A DNA stretch of 17,506 nt from an uncultured Haemophilus sp. (GTDB taxonomy: Bacteria > Pseudomonadota > Gammaproteobacteria > Enterobacterales > Pasteurellaceae). Location: the NCBI RefSeq assembly GCF_937976265.1, contig NZ_CALJRX010000040.1, positions 1 through 17,506 of the forward strand. The letters are read 5' to 3'. The position numbers and the translations under genes are program-made. Numbering within the stretch: the first letter of the stretch is position 1; every line of letters starts with the position of its first letter. The notes under the pieces were generated by a model. It was not told where the DNA came from, searched no databases, and was given only the letters and a program-made list of their open reading frames with translations. This document shows positions 1 to 5,660 of this stretch, one piece after another.

Positions 1-1282
1 TCCATGTTTTTAAAGTTGTTTTTGTATCCATTTCTAAGAAACGACTGATTAGCCAGAAACCTGAGTCATTTACGTGAGAAAGCACTGTTGCACCTGATGC
101 AATAGCGATCACAATGAAGCAAAGATCAAATTGGCTTAAGTCAGTTGCCGCAGCAACGGTAGGCGAAATCAGAGCTGCAGCTGTGGTTAAAGCAACGGTT
201 GCTGAACCTTGTGCGACACGCATTACCATAGCGATAACGAAAGCGGCGACAATGATTGGCATTCCGGTATTGGAAAGCATCGTAGATAACACATCACCAA
301 TACCGCTGGCACGTAATACACCTCCAAACATTCCGCCTGCACCAGTAACGAGCACGACAGCACAGATAGGACCTAAGGCATTATCACAAATTTTTTCAAT
401 TTGTTCATAACTACGCTGGTCTTTTAGTAACAGAACTGTGACAATTAAGGTGATTAACAGCGCAACAGGTGTTTTGCCAATTAAGCGAAGAGCTTCAACC
501 CAAGTTTGTGAACCATCAATGACTTTTGCCACGCTTAATGTATTTAATCCAGTGTCTAATAAGATTAACAAGATTGGCAGTAATAATATTGTTATTACAC
601 GGGCAAAGCTCGGTGGATTTTGTACCGATGTTTCACTGATTGCAGTGGCATTTAAGAATGCTTTTGGCAAATCAATATGAATTTTCTTGCTAATGAATAG
701 GCTAAATAGATAAGTACCGATATACCATGTCGGAATTGCACAAATTAAGCCCACAATCACCAATAAACCGATATTTACACCTAATAAATCCCCAGAAGCT
801 ACCGGACCGGGATGCGGTGGTAAAAAAGCGTGCATTACAGCAAATGCACCGGCAACAGGAAAGGCATAGCGTAAAACAGAGCCACCAAAACGTTTAGCGA
901 CACTAAAGACGATAGGTAACATCACGACAAGCCCTGCATCAAAGAAAATTGGGAAACCAAAAAGTAATGCAGCAATACCTAATGCAAAGGGGGCTTTTTT
1001 CTCCCCAAATTTATTGATTAGTGAATCTGCAAGTACTTTGGCTCCGCCAGTAATTTCAAGAAGTCGACCAATCATTGCGCCCAAACCTACCAATAAGGCA
1101 ACTGCTGCCAGTGTATTACCAAATCCACCGAGCAAGGTTGGTAGGATTTTTTCTACCGGAATCTGAGCGGCGAGTGCGGTAAGTAAACTCACAATAATTA
1201 ATGCCACAAAAGCATGAACTTTGAATTTAATAATGAGTAAAAGTAGCAATAAGATTGCTACGATCATAATTGCAATGAGCAT
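1..1282 (-). CDS. gntT: Gluconate permease, GntP family (partial, C-terminus beyond left edge)
   Basis: Inner-membrane gluconate:H+ symporter of the GntP family. The minus strand is open from an ATG at 1282 to the window edge, giving about 427 residues where the family has roughly 440-450, so only the last residues and the stop are missing. The N-terminus (MLIAIMIVAILLLLLI) is a membrane segment and most of the protein is hydrophobic. Family-like stretches include GGFGNTLAAVALLVGLGAMI, RLLEITGGAKVLADS, FGFPIFFDAGLVVMLPIVF, HAFLPPHPGPVASGDLLG and, near the end, VMRVAQGSATVAL and SHVNDSGFWL. A ribosome-binding site (GGAGAA, 1288-1293) lies 5 bases from the ATG. It diverges from gntK, and its leader carries a GntR operator and a CRP site, which supports gluconate as substrate. 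I prefer gntT by resemblance, but a paralogue such as gntP or gntU cannot be excluded. Confidence 0.9.
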   Translation of the reverse strand, partial: MLIAIMIVAILLLLLLIIKFKVHAFVALIIVSLLTALAAQIPVEKILPTLLGGFGNTLAAVALLVGLGAMIGRLLEITGGAKVLADSLINKFGEKKAPFALGIAALLFGFPIFFDAGLVVMLPIVFSVAKRFGGSVLRYAFPVAGAFAVMHAFLPPHPGPVASGDLLGVNIGLLVIVGLICAIPTWYIGTYLFSLFISKKIHIDLPKAFLNATAISETSVQNPPSFARVITILLLPILLILLDTGLNTLSVAKVIDGSQTWVEALRLIGKTPVALLITLIVTVLLLKDQRSYEQIEKICDNALGPICAVVLVTGAGGMFGGVLRASGIGDVLSTMLSNTGMPIIVAAFVIAMVMRVAQGSATVALTTAAALISPTVAAATDLSQFDLCFIVIAIASGATVLSHVNDSGFWLISRFLEMDTKTTLKTW

Positions 1283-1301
1283 GGTTGTTCTCCAAATTGA
1301 A

Positions 1302-1317
1302 TTGTTACCCGTAACAT
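1302..1317 (-). promoter_or_regulatory. GntR operator upstream of gntT
   Basis: TTGTTACCCGTAACAT closely matches the E. coli GntR operator ATGTTACCGGTAACAT: the arms TGTTAC and GTAACA are intact. It lies 20 bases before the gntT start, where bound repressor would block transcription initiation or early elongation. A matching operator precedes gntK, and the cognate regulator gene is in the same window. Confidence 0.85.
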
Positions 1318-1355
1318 ACGCTTGATTTAACATTTGGTAAACGATTACTTTTCAA

Positions 1356-1377
1356 AATTGTGATCTCATTCACATTA
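1356..1377 (-). promoter_or_regulatory. CRP (cAMP receptor) site for gntT
   Basis: TGTGA-TCTCAT-TCACA (core 1359-1374) has both consensus half-sites intact with the standard 6-base spacer. It is nearer to gntT than to gntK and lies upstream of the gntT operator, so it probably activates the permease gene when cAMP is high. I see no clear -35 and only weak -10 candidates on the minus strand at about 1325-1332, as expected for an activator-dependent promoter. Confidence 0.8.
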
Positions 1378-1390
1378 TTTTTATCCTTAA

Positions 1391-1399
1391 AAGTGCGGT
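1391..1399 (+). repeat. DNA uptake signal sequence (USS)
   Basis: Exact AAGTGCGGT core, lying between the two CRP sites in the gntT/gntK control region. Confidence 0.9.
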
Positions 1400-1419
1400 T
1401 AATTATGACGATGAATTTA

Positions 1420-1441
1420 TTTTGTGATATTGATCACAAAA
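1420..1441 (+). promoter_or_regulatory. CRP site for gntK
   Basis: TGTGA-TATTGA-TCACA (core 1423-1438) is a perfect match to both CRP half-sites, and the flanks extend the palindrome (TTTTGTGA...TCACAAAA). It lies just upstream of the gntK operator. The -10 is uncertain: TGTAAT at 1468-1473 would put CRP near -50, and TATGGT at 1479-1484 would put it near -60. Confidence 0.85.
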
Positions 1442-1445
1442 TAAA

Positions 1446-1461
1446 ATGTTACTGGTAACAT
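1446..1461 (+). promoter_or_regulatory. GntR operator upstream of gntK
   Basis: ATGTTACTGGTAACAT differs from the E. coli GntR consensus by one central base. The symmetry extends outward to 1444-1463 (AAATGTTAC...GTAACATTT). It follows 4 bases after the CRP site and would overlap the -35 region of any gntK promoter, a natural place for repression. Confidence 0.9.
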
Positions 1462-1496
1462 TTTGTTTGTAATTAGAGTATGGTAAATGAAAATTT

Positions 1497-1503
1497 GAAG
1501 AGG
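1497..1503 (+). promoter_or_regulatory. Ribosome-binding site deciding the gntK start
   Basis: GAAGAGG lies 6 bases before the ATG at 1510. The upstream in-frame ATG at 1480 has no comparable Shine-Dalgarno sequence and may lie in or before the promoter, so translation is placed at 1510. Confidence 0.7.
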
Positions 1504-1509
1504 TGTATG

Positions 1510-2040
1510 ATGAGTCATAAACAAGAAAATATGGGAAAAAGTTTTATTCTAATGGGCGTATCAAGTACGGGTAAAACCTCCGTAGGAACAGAGGTGGCCC
1601 ACCGTTTAGGAATAAAATTAATTGATGGTGATGATCTTCATCCTAGAGCGAATATCATCAAAATGGGAGAGGGGCATCCGTTAAATGATGAAGATCGCGC
1701 ACCTTGGTTGGAGCGTATTCGTGATGCAGCATTTAGTCTAGAACGAAAAAGTGAAGTGGGGATCATTATTTGTTCTGCACTAAAGAAAAAATACCGCGAT
1801 CTCATTCGTGAAGGAAATGGAAATGTGAAATTCTTATTTTTAGAAGGCTCTTTTGAACTGGTGCTTGAGCGCATGAAACAGCGTAAAGGGCATTATATGA
1901 AAACCGATATGCTAAAAAGTCAGTTTGAGACGTTGGAAGTGCCAGGTCAAGATGAATCGGATGTTATTCATGTGGATATTTCTGGTAGCTTTGAACAAGT
2001 GATTGAACGTTGTGTAGAGGCATTAAAACCACTGCTCTAA
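1510..2040 (+). CDS. gntK: Gluconokinase
   Basis: Cytoplasmic kinase that converts D-gluconate and ATP to 6-phosphogluconate, feeding the pentose phosphate and Entner-Doudoroff routes. The start at 1510 gives 176 residues, the usual size (E. coli GntK is 175). The P-loop GVSSTGKTS is at residues 16-24. Family-specific stretches follow: DGDDLHPRANIIKM, GHPLNDEDRAPWLERI, CSALKKKYRDLIREGN and RKGHYMKTDMLKSQFETLE. The P-loop reads SSTGKT where the enteric enzyme has SGSGKS, still within the GxxxxGK(S/T) pattern. In-frame ATGs at 1480 and 1507 are possible, but the ribosome-binding site at 1497-1503 fits 1510 best. It diverges from the permease gene and its leader carries a CRP site and a GntR operator, so it should be induced by gluconate and subject to catabolite control. 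Confidence 0.95.
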   Translation: MSHKQENMGKSFILMGVSSTGKTSVGTEVAHRLGIKLIDGDDLHPRANIIKMGEGHPLNDEDRAPWLERIRDAAFSLERKSEVGIIICSALKKKYRDLIREGNGNVKFLFLEGSFELVLERMKQRKGHYMKTDMLKSQFETLEVPGQDESDVIHVDISGSFEQVIERCVEALKPLL

Positions 2041-2048
2041 AATGAAAG

Positions 2049-2084
2049 AAGTGCGGTCAAAATGTTAGTATTTTTTGATCGCAC
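2049..2084. terminator. USS-containing hairpin between convergent gntK and gntR
   Basis: A 12-pair stem (2051-2062 with 2073-2084) and a 10-base loop fill the gap between two convergent genes. The left arm contains an exact USS (2049-2057). The right arm TTTTGATCGCAC is its complement apart from one G-T wobble pair. On the minus strand the stem is followed by a pyrimidine-rich tract (TTCTTTCATTTT); on the plus strand there is no clear T-run. It is probably a bidirectional terminator, weak for gntK. This is inferred from position and structure. Confidence 0.6.
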
Positions 2085-2087
2085 AGC

Positions 2088-3083
2088 TTATATGCTTTCA
2101 CCTAAATGGATTTTAAACCCTAGATCAATTATTTTCTCTTTTAGTGGCTCGTCATTGAGTCTTGCTAGTAATTCTTGTGCGGCAAGTTTGCCAATTTCTA
2201 AACGAGGGGTCATAACAGTTGCGAGCTGAGGTGTGACCGAAAAGCCTACGTCATGTCCATGGAAGCCTGCAATTGCAATCTGTTTAGGCACAGCAATACC
2301 TAATCGCTGACATTCAAATAATGCACCAATTGCTAAGTCATCATTTGTACAAAAGATGCCGTTTGTTTCTGGGCGTTCTTCTAAAATTTTACGTAGCTGT
2401 TTTCCACCCAATGTGAAAGAAGATGCGGCTTCAGTAATCAAGCTATAAGGTTCTAACCCATATTTTTTCATGGCTTGTTCATAACCTTGCATTTTTAATT
2501 GGGTTCGTTTATCCATTCTTGCCGTGAAATAGACGATATTTTTATAACCACGCTGAATCATGGTTTCTACCATAGCTTGTGCCGCAGCAACGTTATCAAA
2601 ACCAATGACTTGTTGAATGCCTGCTTGTGAGCTATCCATAATTTCAATGACTGGAATATTGGCGATTTCAATCATTTTAAGCGTACGTAAAGAGTGGTAG
2701 TTTTCCGATAAAATTAATCCATCCACATTGTAAGAAAGTAAACTTTCAATCCGTTCTTCTTCTTTTTTGACACTATATCCATAATGCGCAAGCATCGTCT
2801 GATAACCCGCAATATCGGCAACTTGCTCAATGCCTTTTAATACATCAGCAAACACATGATTAGTTAAAGAGGGGAGTAACACACCAATTGCTTTACTCTT
2901 TGCATTAGACAAAATTTCTGGTGCGCGATTAGGAATATAACCAAATTGCTCAATGGCGGCAGAGATACGTTGTTGGGTATCTTTTGCAACAGAATCAGGA
3001 TTGCGTAAATAACGGCTTACCGTCATTTTAGTCATTCCAAGATGGTCGGCAATATCTTGTAAAGTAGGGCGTTTTTGTTTCAT
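2088..3083 (-). CDS. gntR: Gluconate utilisation repressor, LacI family
   Basis: Transcriptional repressor of the gluconate genes, released from DNA by gluconate. The protein has 331 residues, as in E. coli GntR. The N-terminal helix-turn-helix is at about residues 7-26 (LQDIADHLGMTKMTVSRYLR), followed by the hinge region GYIPNRAPEILSNAKSKAIG. The periplasmic-binding-protein-like effector domain fills the rest, with stretches very close to enteric GntR: GVLLPSLTNHVFADVLKGIE, GYQTMLAHYGY, FCTNDDLAIGALFECQRLGI and IAIAGFHGHD. It lies tail to tail with gntK. Two matching operators precede gntT and gntK; I see none before gntR itself, so it may not be autoregulated. An E. coli GntR-type regulator for gluconate is well supported; an idonate regulator (IdnR) is the main alternative, but the gene context argues against it. 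Confidence 0.93.
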   Translation of the reverse strand: MKQKRPTLQDIADHLGMTKMTVSRYLRNPDSVAKDTQQRISAAIEQFGYIPNRAPEILSNAKSKAIGVLLPSLTNHVFADVLKGIEQVADIAGYQTMLAHYGYSVKKEEERIESLLSYNVDGLILSENYHSLRTLKMIEIANIPVIEIMDSSQAGIQQVIGFDNVAAAQAMVETMIQRGYKNIVYFTARMDKRTQLKMQGYEQAMKKYGLEPYSLITEAASSFTLGGKQLRKILEERPETNGIFCTNDDLAIGALFECQRLGIAVPKQIAIAGFHGHDVGFSVTPQLATVMTPRLEIGKLAAQELLARLNDEPLKEKIIDLGFKIHLGESI

Positions 3084-3143
3084 TGAAATGAGTAATTATG
3101 AATATTTTGCAGGAAAGTATAACAAAAAACATTTAATTTTTTG

Positions 3144-3152
3144 ACCGCACTT
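3144..3152 (-). repeat. DNA uptake signal sequence (USS)
   Basis: Exact ACCGCACTT (complement of AAGTGCGGT) in the gap upstream of gntR, preceded by a T-run. No inverted partner is visible. Confidence 0.9.
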
Positions 3153-3187
3153 TCTATCAAAAATAAATTAATTTGATTAAAAATAAT

Positions 3188-3212
3188 TGAGTTCTGTATT
3201 ATACAGAACTCA
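3188..3212 (-). terminator. Perfect 12-base inverted repeat after ffh, probable terminator
   Basis: TGAGTTCTGTAT-T-ATACAGAACTCA is a perfect palindrome with a single central base. As RNA it gives an 11-pair stem with a 3-base loop. It lies 52 bases beyond the ffh stop, and on the minus strand the stem is followed by ATTATTTTTAA, a broken U-tract. It most likely ends ffh transcription. It could instead be a dimeric regulator site upstream of gntR, about 105 bases from that start. Confidence 0.6.
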
Positions 3213-3264
3213 GAATATTATTAATTGATCTCTTTGATTTTATAGGTTGATCTTTATAAGAAAA

Positions 3265-4656
3265 CTAACGTTTAAACATGCCACCTAAACCGCCAAGGCC
3301 ACCTAAGCCGCCTCCGCCCATTAAGCCTTGCATGCCGCGCATCATTTTCGCCATTCCGCCTTTACGCATTTTCTTCATCATACGTTGCATTTCGTCAAAT
3401 TGTTTCAGCAATTTATTTACATCTTGTACTTGCGTGCCAGAACCTAATGCAATACGACGACGGCGAGATCCTTTGATAATATCTGGATTGGCACGTTCTT
3501 TTAAGGTCATGGAATTAATGATGGCTTCCATTTTGATAAACATTTTGTCATCTACTTGATTTTTGACATGATCCGGTAAGTTTTTCGCACCCGGTAATTT
3601 TTCAAGCATCGACATCATACCGCCCATTTTTTTCATTTCACGGAGCTGTTCACGGAAATCGTCTAGGGTGAAATCATCGCCTTTCTTGAATTTCTGTGCC
3701 ATTTTTTCCGCTTTTTCGCGATCCACTGAGCGTTCAAGATCTTCGATAAGGGAAAGTACATCGCCCATGCCTAAAATACGCGATGCTACGCGATCAGGAT
3801 GGAATGGCTCAAGGGCTTCTGTTTTTTCACCCACACCAAGGAATTTAATCGGTTTGCCGGTGATTTGACGAATAGATAAAGCCGCACCGCCACGCGCATC
3901 ACCGTCCACTTTGGTTAAGATAACCCCAGTAAGTGGCAAGGCTTCATTGAAGGCTTTTGCTGTATTTGCCGCATCTTGACCGGTCATCGCATCAACCGTG
4001 AAGAGCGTCTCGATTGGATTTAATGTTGCGTGAACTTGCTTGATTTCATCCATCATCTCGCTATCAACGTGTAAGCGACCTGCCGTATCCACAATTAACA
4101 CATCGTAGAATTTGAGTTTAGCGTCAGCAAGTGCCGCTTTTGCAATCTCTACCGGTTTTTGTTTGACATCAGAGGGGAAGAAATCCACGCCAACAGATTG
4201 TGCTAAGGTTTCAAGCTGTTTGATCGCGGCAGGACGATATACGTCGGCAGAGACTACAAGCACTTTCTTTTTATGACGTTCGCGTAAGAATTTTGCTAAT
4301 TTACCCACGCTAGTGGTTTTACCCGCACCTTGTAAACCCGCCATTAAAATAACTGCGGGTGGCTGTGTCGCCAAGTTTAAGCTTTCATTGGCTTCACCCA
4401 TGGCTTTTTCGAGTTCGCGCTGAACGATTTTTAAGAACTCTTGGCCTGGTGTTAAGCTTTTATTGACTTCTTCGCCTAATGCGCTTTCTTTTACTTTAGC
4501 GATAAATTCACGTACGACAGGCAAAGCAACATCAGCTTCTAATAACGCCATACGCACTTCGCGTAGGGTTTCTTTAATATTATCTTCCGTTAAGCGCCCT
4601 TTCCCGCTAATGTTGCGTAGCGTTTTGGAAAGGCGATCCGATAAATTCTCAAACAT
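3265..4656 (-). CDS. ffh: Signal recognition particle protein Ffh (SRP54 homologue)
   Basis: GTPase that binds 4.5S RNA and delivers ribosomes translating membrane proteins to FtsY at the inner membrane. It has 463 residues, normal for the family. Domains in order: N helical bundle (about 1-90); G domain with G1 loop GLQGAGKTT (107-115), DTAGR (190-194) and TKVDGDARGG (from 248); and a methionine-rich M domain from about 300. The RNA-binding helix-turn-helix contains GSRRRRIALGSG, and the tail MQRMMKKMRKGGMAKMMRGM is typical of the signal-peptide-binding region. The C-terminus is a short glycine-rich repeat (GGGGLGGLGGLGG). Start: ATG at 4656 with an AGGA ribosome-binding site (4663-4666). 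It diverges from ypjD, as in the enteric ffh-ypjD neighbourhood. Confidence 0.98.
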   Translation of the reverse strand: MFENLSDRLSKTLRNISGKGRLTEDNIKETLREVRMALLEADVALPVVREFIAKVKESALGEEVNKSLTPGQEFLKIVQRELEKAMGEANESLNLATQPPAVILMAGLQGAGKTTSVGKLAKFLRERHKKKVLVVSADVYRPAAIKQLETLAQSVGVDFFPSDVKQKPVEIAKAALADAKLKFYDVLIVDTAGRLHVDSEMMDEIKQVHATLNPIETLFTVDAMTGQDAANTAKAFNEALPLTGVILTKVDGDARGGAALSIRQITGKPIKFLGVGEKTEALEPFHPDRVASRILGMGDVLSLIEDLERSVDREKAEKMAQKFKKGDDFTLDDFREQLREMKKMGGMMSMLEKLPGAKNLPDHVKNQVDDKMFIKMEAIINSMTLKERANPDIIKGSRRRRIALGSGTQVQDVNKLLKQFDEMQRMMKKMRKGGMAKMMRGMQGLMGGGGLGGLGGLGGMFKR

Positions 4657-4795
4657 TTTAAATCCTGTTTTTTCTTAAAAAATTGCCGTGATTATACCGA
4701 AATTTGGGCGTTTTTCATCATTTCAAATAAAATTATGGCGATCTAGAGAAAAGATCCGTTAAAATAAGAATAATTCCTAGTAAAGAGAAAGCATT

Positions 4796-5581
4796 ATGTG
4801 GTTTGCCCTTTTTTCGATTATTTTTTACATTCTTAGTTTATTGTTGATCGCCCCGTTTTTGATGAATTCATCAGAAGGGAAGTTGAGTCAAAGTAAAATC
4901 CCGTTTTTTCTGACCGCACTTGCAGCCATTATTCTGCATGCGGTTAGTACTTTCCCTCTGCTAGAGGATCTTGCCTCAGGGCAAAGTTTTACGCTAATGG
5001 GGATCGCTTCCTTAATGAGCGTCATTATTGCCGCATTGGCGACACTTTCAATGTTTCTCGTTTCCACGATGTGGTTTGTTTTGCCGATAGTGTATGCGTT
5101 TTCTATCATCAGCTTGATCTTTGCGACATTCTTATCAGGCCATATTATTCAAATGCTTAATCAAAATACATTAATGTTGTTCCATATCGGCTTGTCGCTC
5201 TTTACCTATGCGGTCTGTTTTATTGCAACGCTGTATGTGATCCAATTGGTGTGGTTAGACCGTAATTTGAAAAAGCGTAAAATCCAATTTTCACCAGCAA
5301 TTCCACCATTGATGGCTGTAGAACGTCATTTCTTCTGTTTATTTGCGATGGGGGAAGCATTACTGACGCTGACTTTAATTTCGGGTACTTATCATGTGCT
5401 GCAAGCAGTGACCCCAGAAAATCTACACAAAGCGATTTTTTCTTTCCTTGCTTGGATTAGTTTTGGTATTGCTTGTTTTGGTCACTGGCGATTAGGCTGG
5501 CGTGGAAAAAGGATGATTATTTACGCAATTTCGGGTATCATTCTGCTTACGATTGGCTATTTTGGTAGCCGTTTGATTTAG
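4796..5581 (+). CDS. ypjD: Inner-membrane protein YpjD, CcsA/HemX-like family
   Basis: Integral membrane protein of 261 residues with about eight hydrophobic segments, starting at MWFALFSIIFYILSLLLIAP. It belongs to the family related to the cytochrome c assembly protein CcsA and to HemX. Recognisable parts are LMLFHIGLSLFTYAVCFIAT with a histidine in the membrane, a conserved short loop (LVWLDRNLKKRK) and the C-terminal half SGTYHVLQAVTPENLHKAI...FLAWISFGIACFGHWRLGWRGK. In enterics the orthologue lies between ffh and corB, as here, and has been linked to divalent-metal efflux with CorB (name corE). The exact biochemical role is not settled. The conserved membrane histidines hint at haem or metal binding, but that is inference. 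It carries an internal USS and ends just before a USS-pair terminator. Confidence 0.88.
   Translation: MWFALFSIIFYILSLLLIAPFLMNSSEGKLSQSKIPFFLTALAAIILHAVSTFPLLEDLASGQSFTLMGIASLMSVIIAALATLSMFLVSTMWFVLPIVYAFSIISLIFATFLSGHIIQMLNQNTLMLFHIGLSLFTYAVCFIATLYVIQLVWLDRNLKKRKIQFSPAIPPLMAVERHFFCLFAMGEALLTLTLISGTYHVLQAVTPENLHKAIFSFLAWISFGIACFGHWRLGWRGKRMIIYAISGIILLTIGYFGSRLI
4913..4921 (-). repeat. DNA uptake signal sequence (USS) inside ypjD
   Basis: Exact ACCGCACTT within the ypjD reading frame, encoding part of the first hydrophobic region (LTALAA). Confidence 0.9.
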
Positions 5582-5600
5582 CAAGAATCAAAGAACAAGT

Positions 5601-5632
5601 AAAAAGTGCGGTAAAAAATGACCGCACTTTTT
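5601..5632 (+). terminator. Paired-USS terminator after ypjD
   Basis: Two exact uptake signals in opposite orientation (5604-5612 and 5621-5629) form a perfect 12-pair stem, AAAAAGTGCGGT with ACCGCACTTTTT, around an 8-base loop. The right arm itself supplies the T-run. This is the classic Haemophilus use of inverted USS pairs as intrinsic terminators. It lies 19 bases after the ypjD stop and 28 bases before the corB start, so corB probably has some independent transcription. Confidence 0.9.
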
Positions 5633-5647
5633 GTTGATTAACAAACA

Positions 5648-5653
5648 AAAGGA
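5648..5653 (+). promoter_or_regulatory. Ribosome-binding site deciding the corB start
   Basis: AAAGGA lies 7 bases before TTG at 5661. An upstream in-frame TTG at 5631 lies inside the terminator stem and has no Shine-Dalgarno sequence, so 5661 is the better start. Confidence 0.75.
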
Positions 5654-5660
5654 CTTTCCC

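Noticed and set aside
114..680. Two plus-strand open frames at 114-410 and 438-680 as separate genes
   Set aside because: They lie antisense to the clearly recognisable gluconate permease on the minus strand, lack ribosome-binding sites and have no family resemblance.
1329..1345. Third GntR operator near AACATTTGGTAAACG
   Set aside because: Only loosely resembles half-sites and lacks the GTTAC/GTAAC symmetry of the two clear operators.
1480..1509. gntK start at ATG 1480
   Set aside because: No Shine-Dalgarno sequence; the start at 1510 gives the usual family length and has GAAGAGG at the correct distance.
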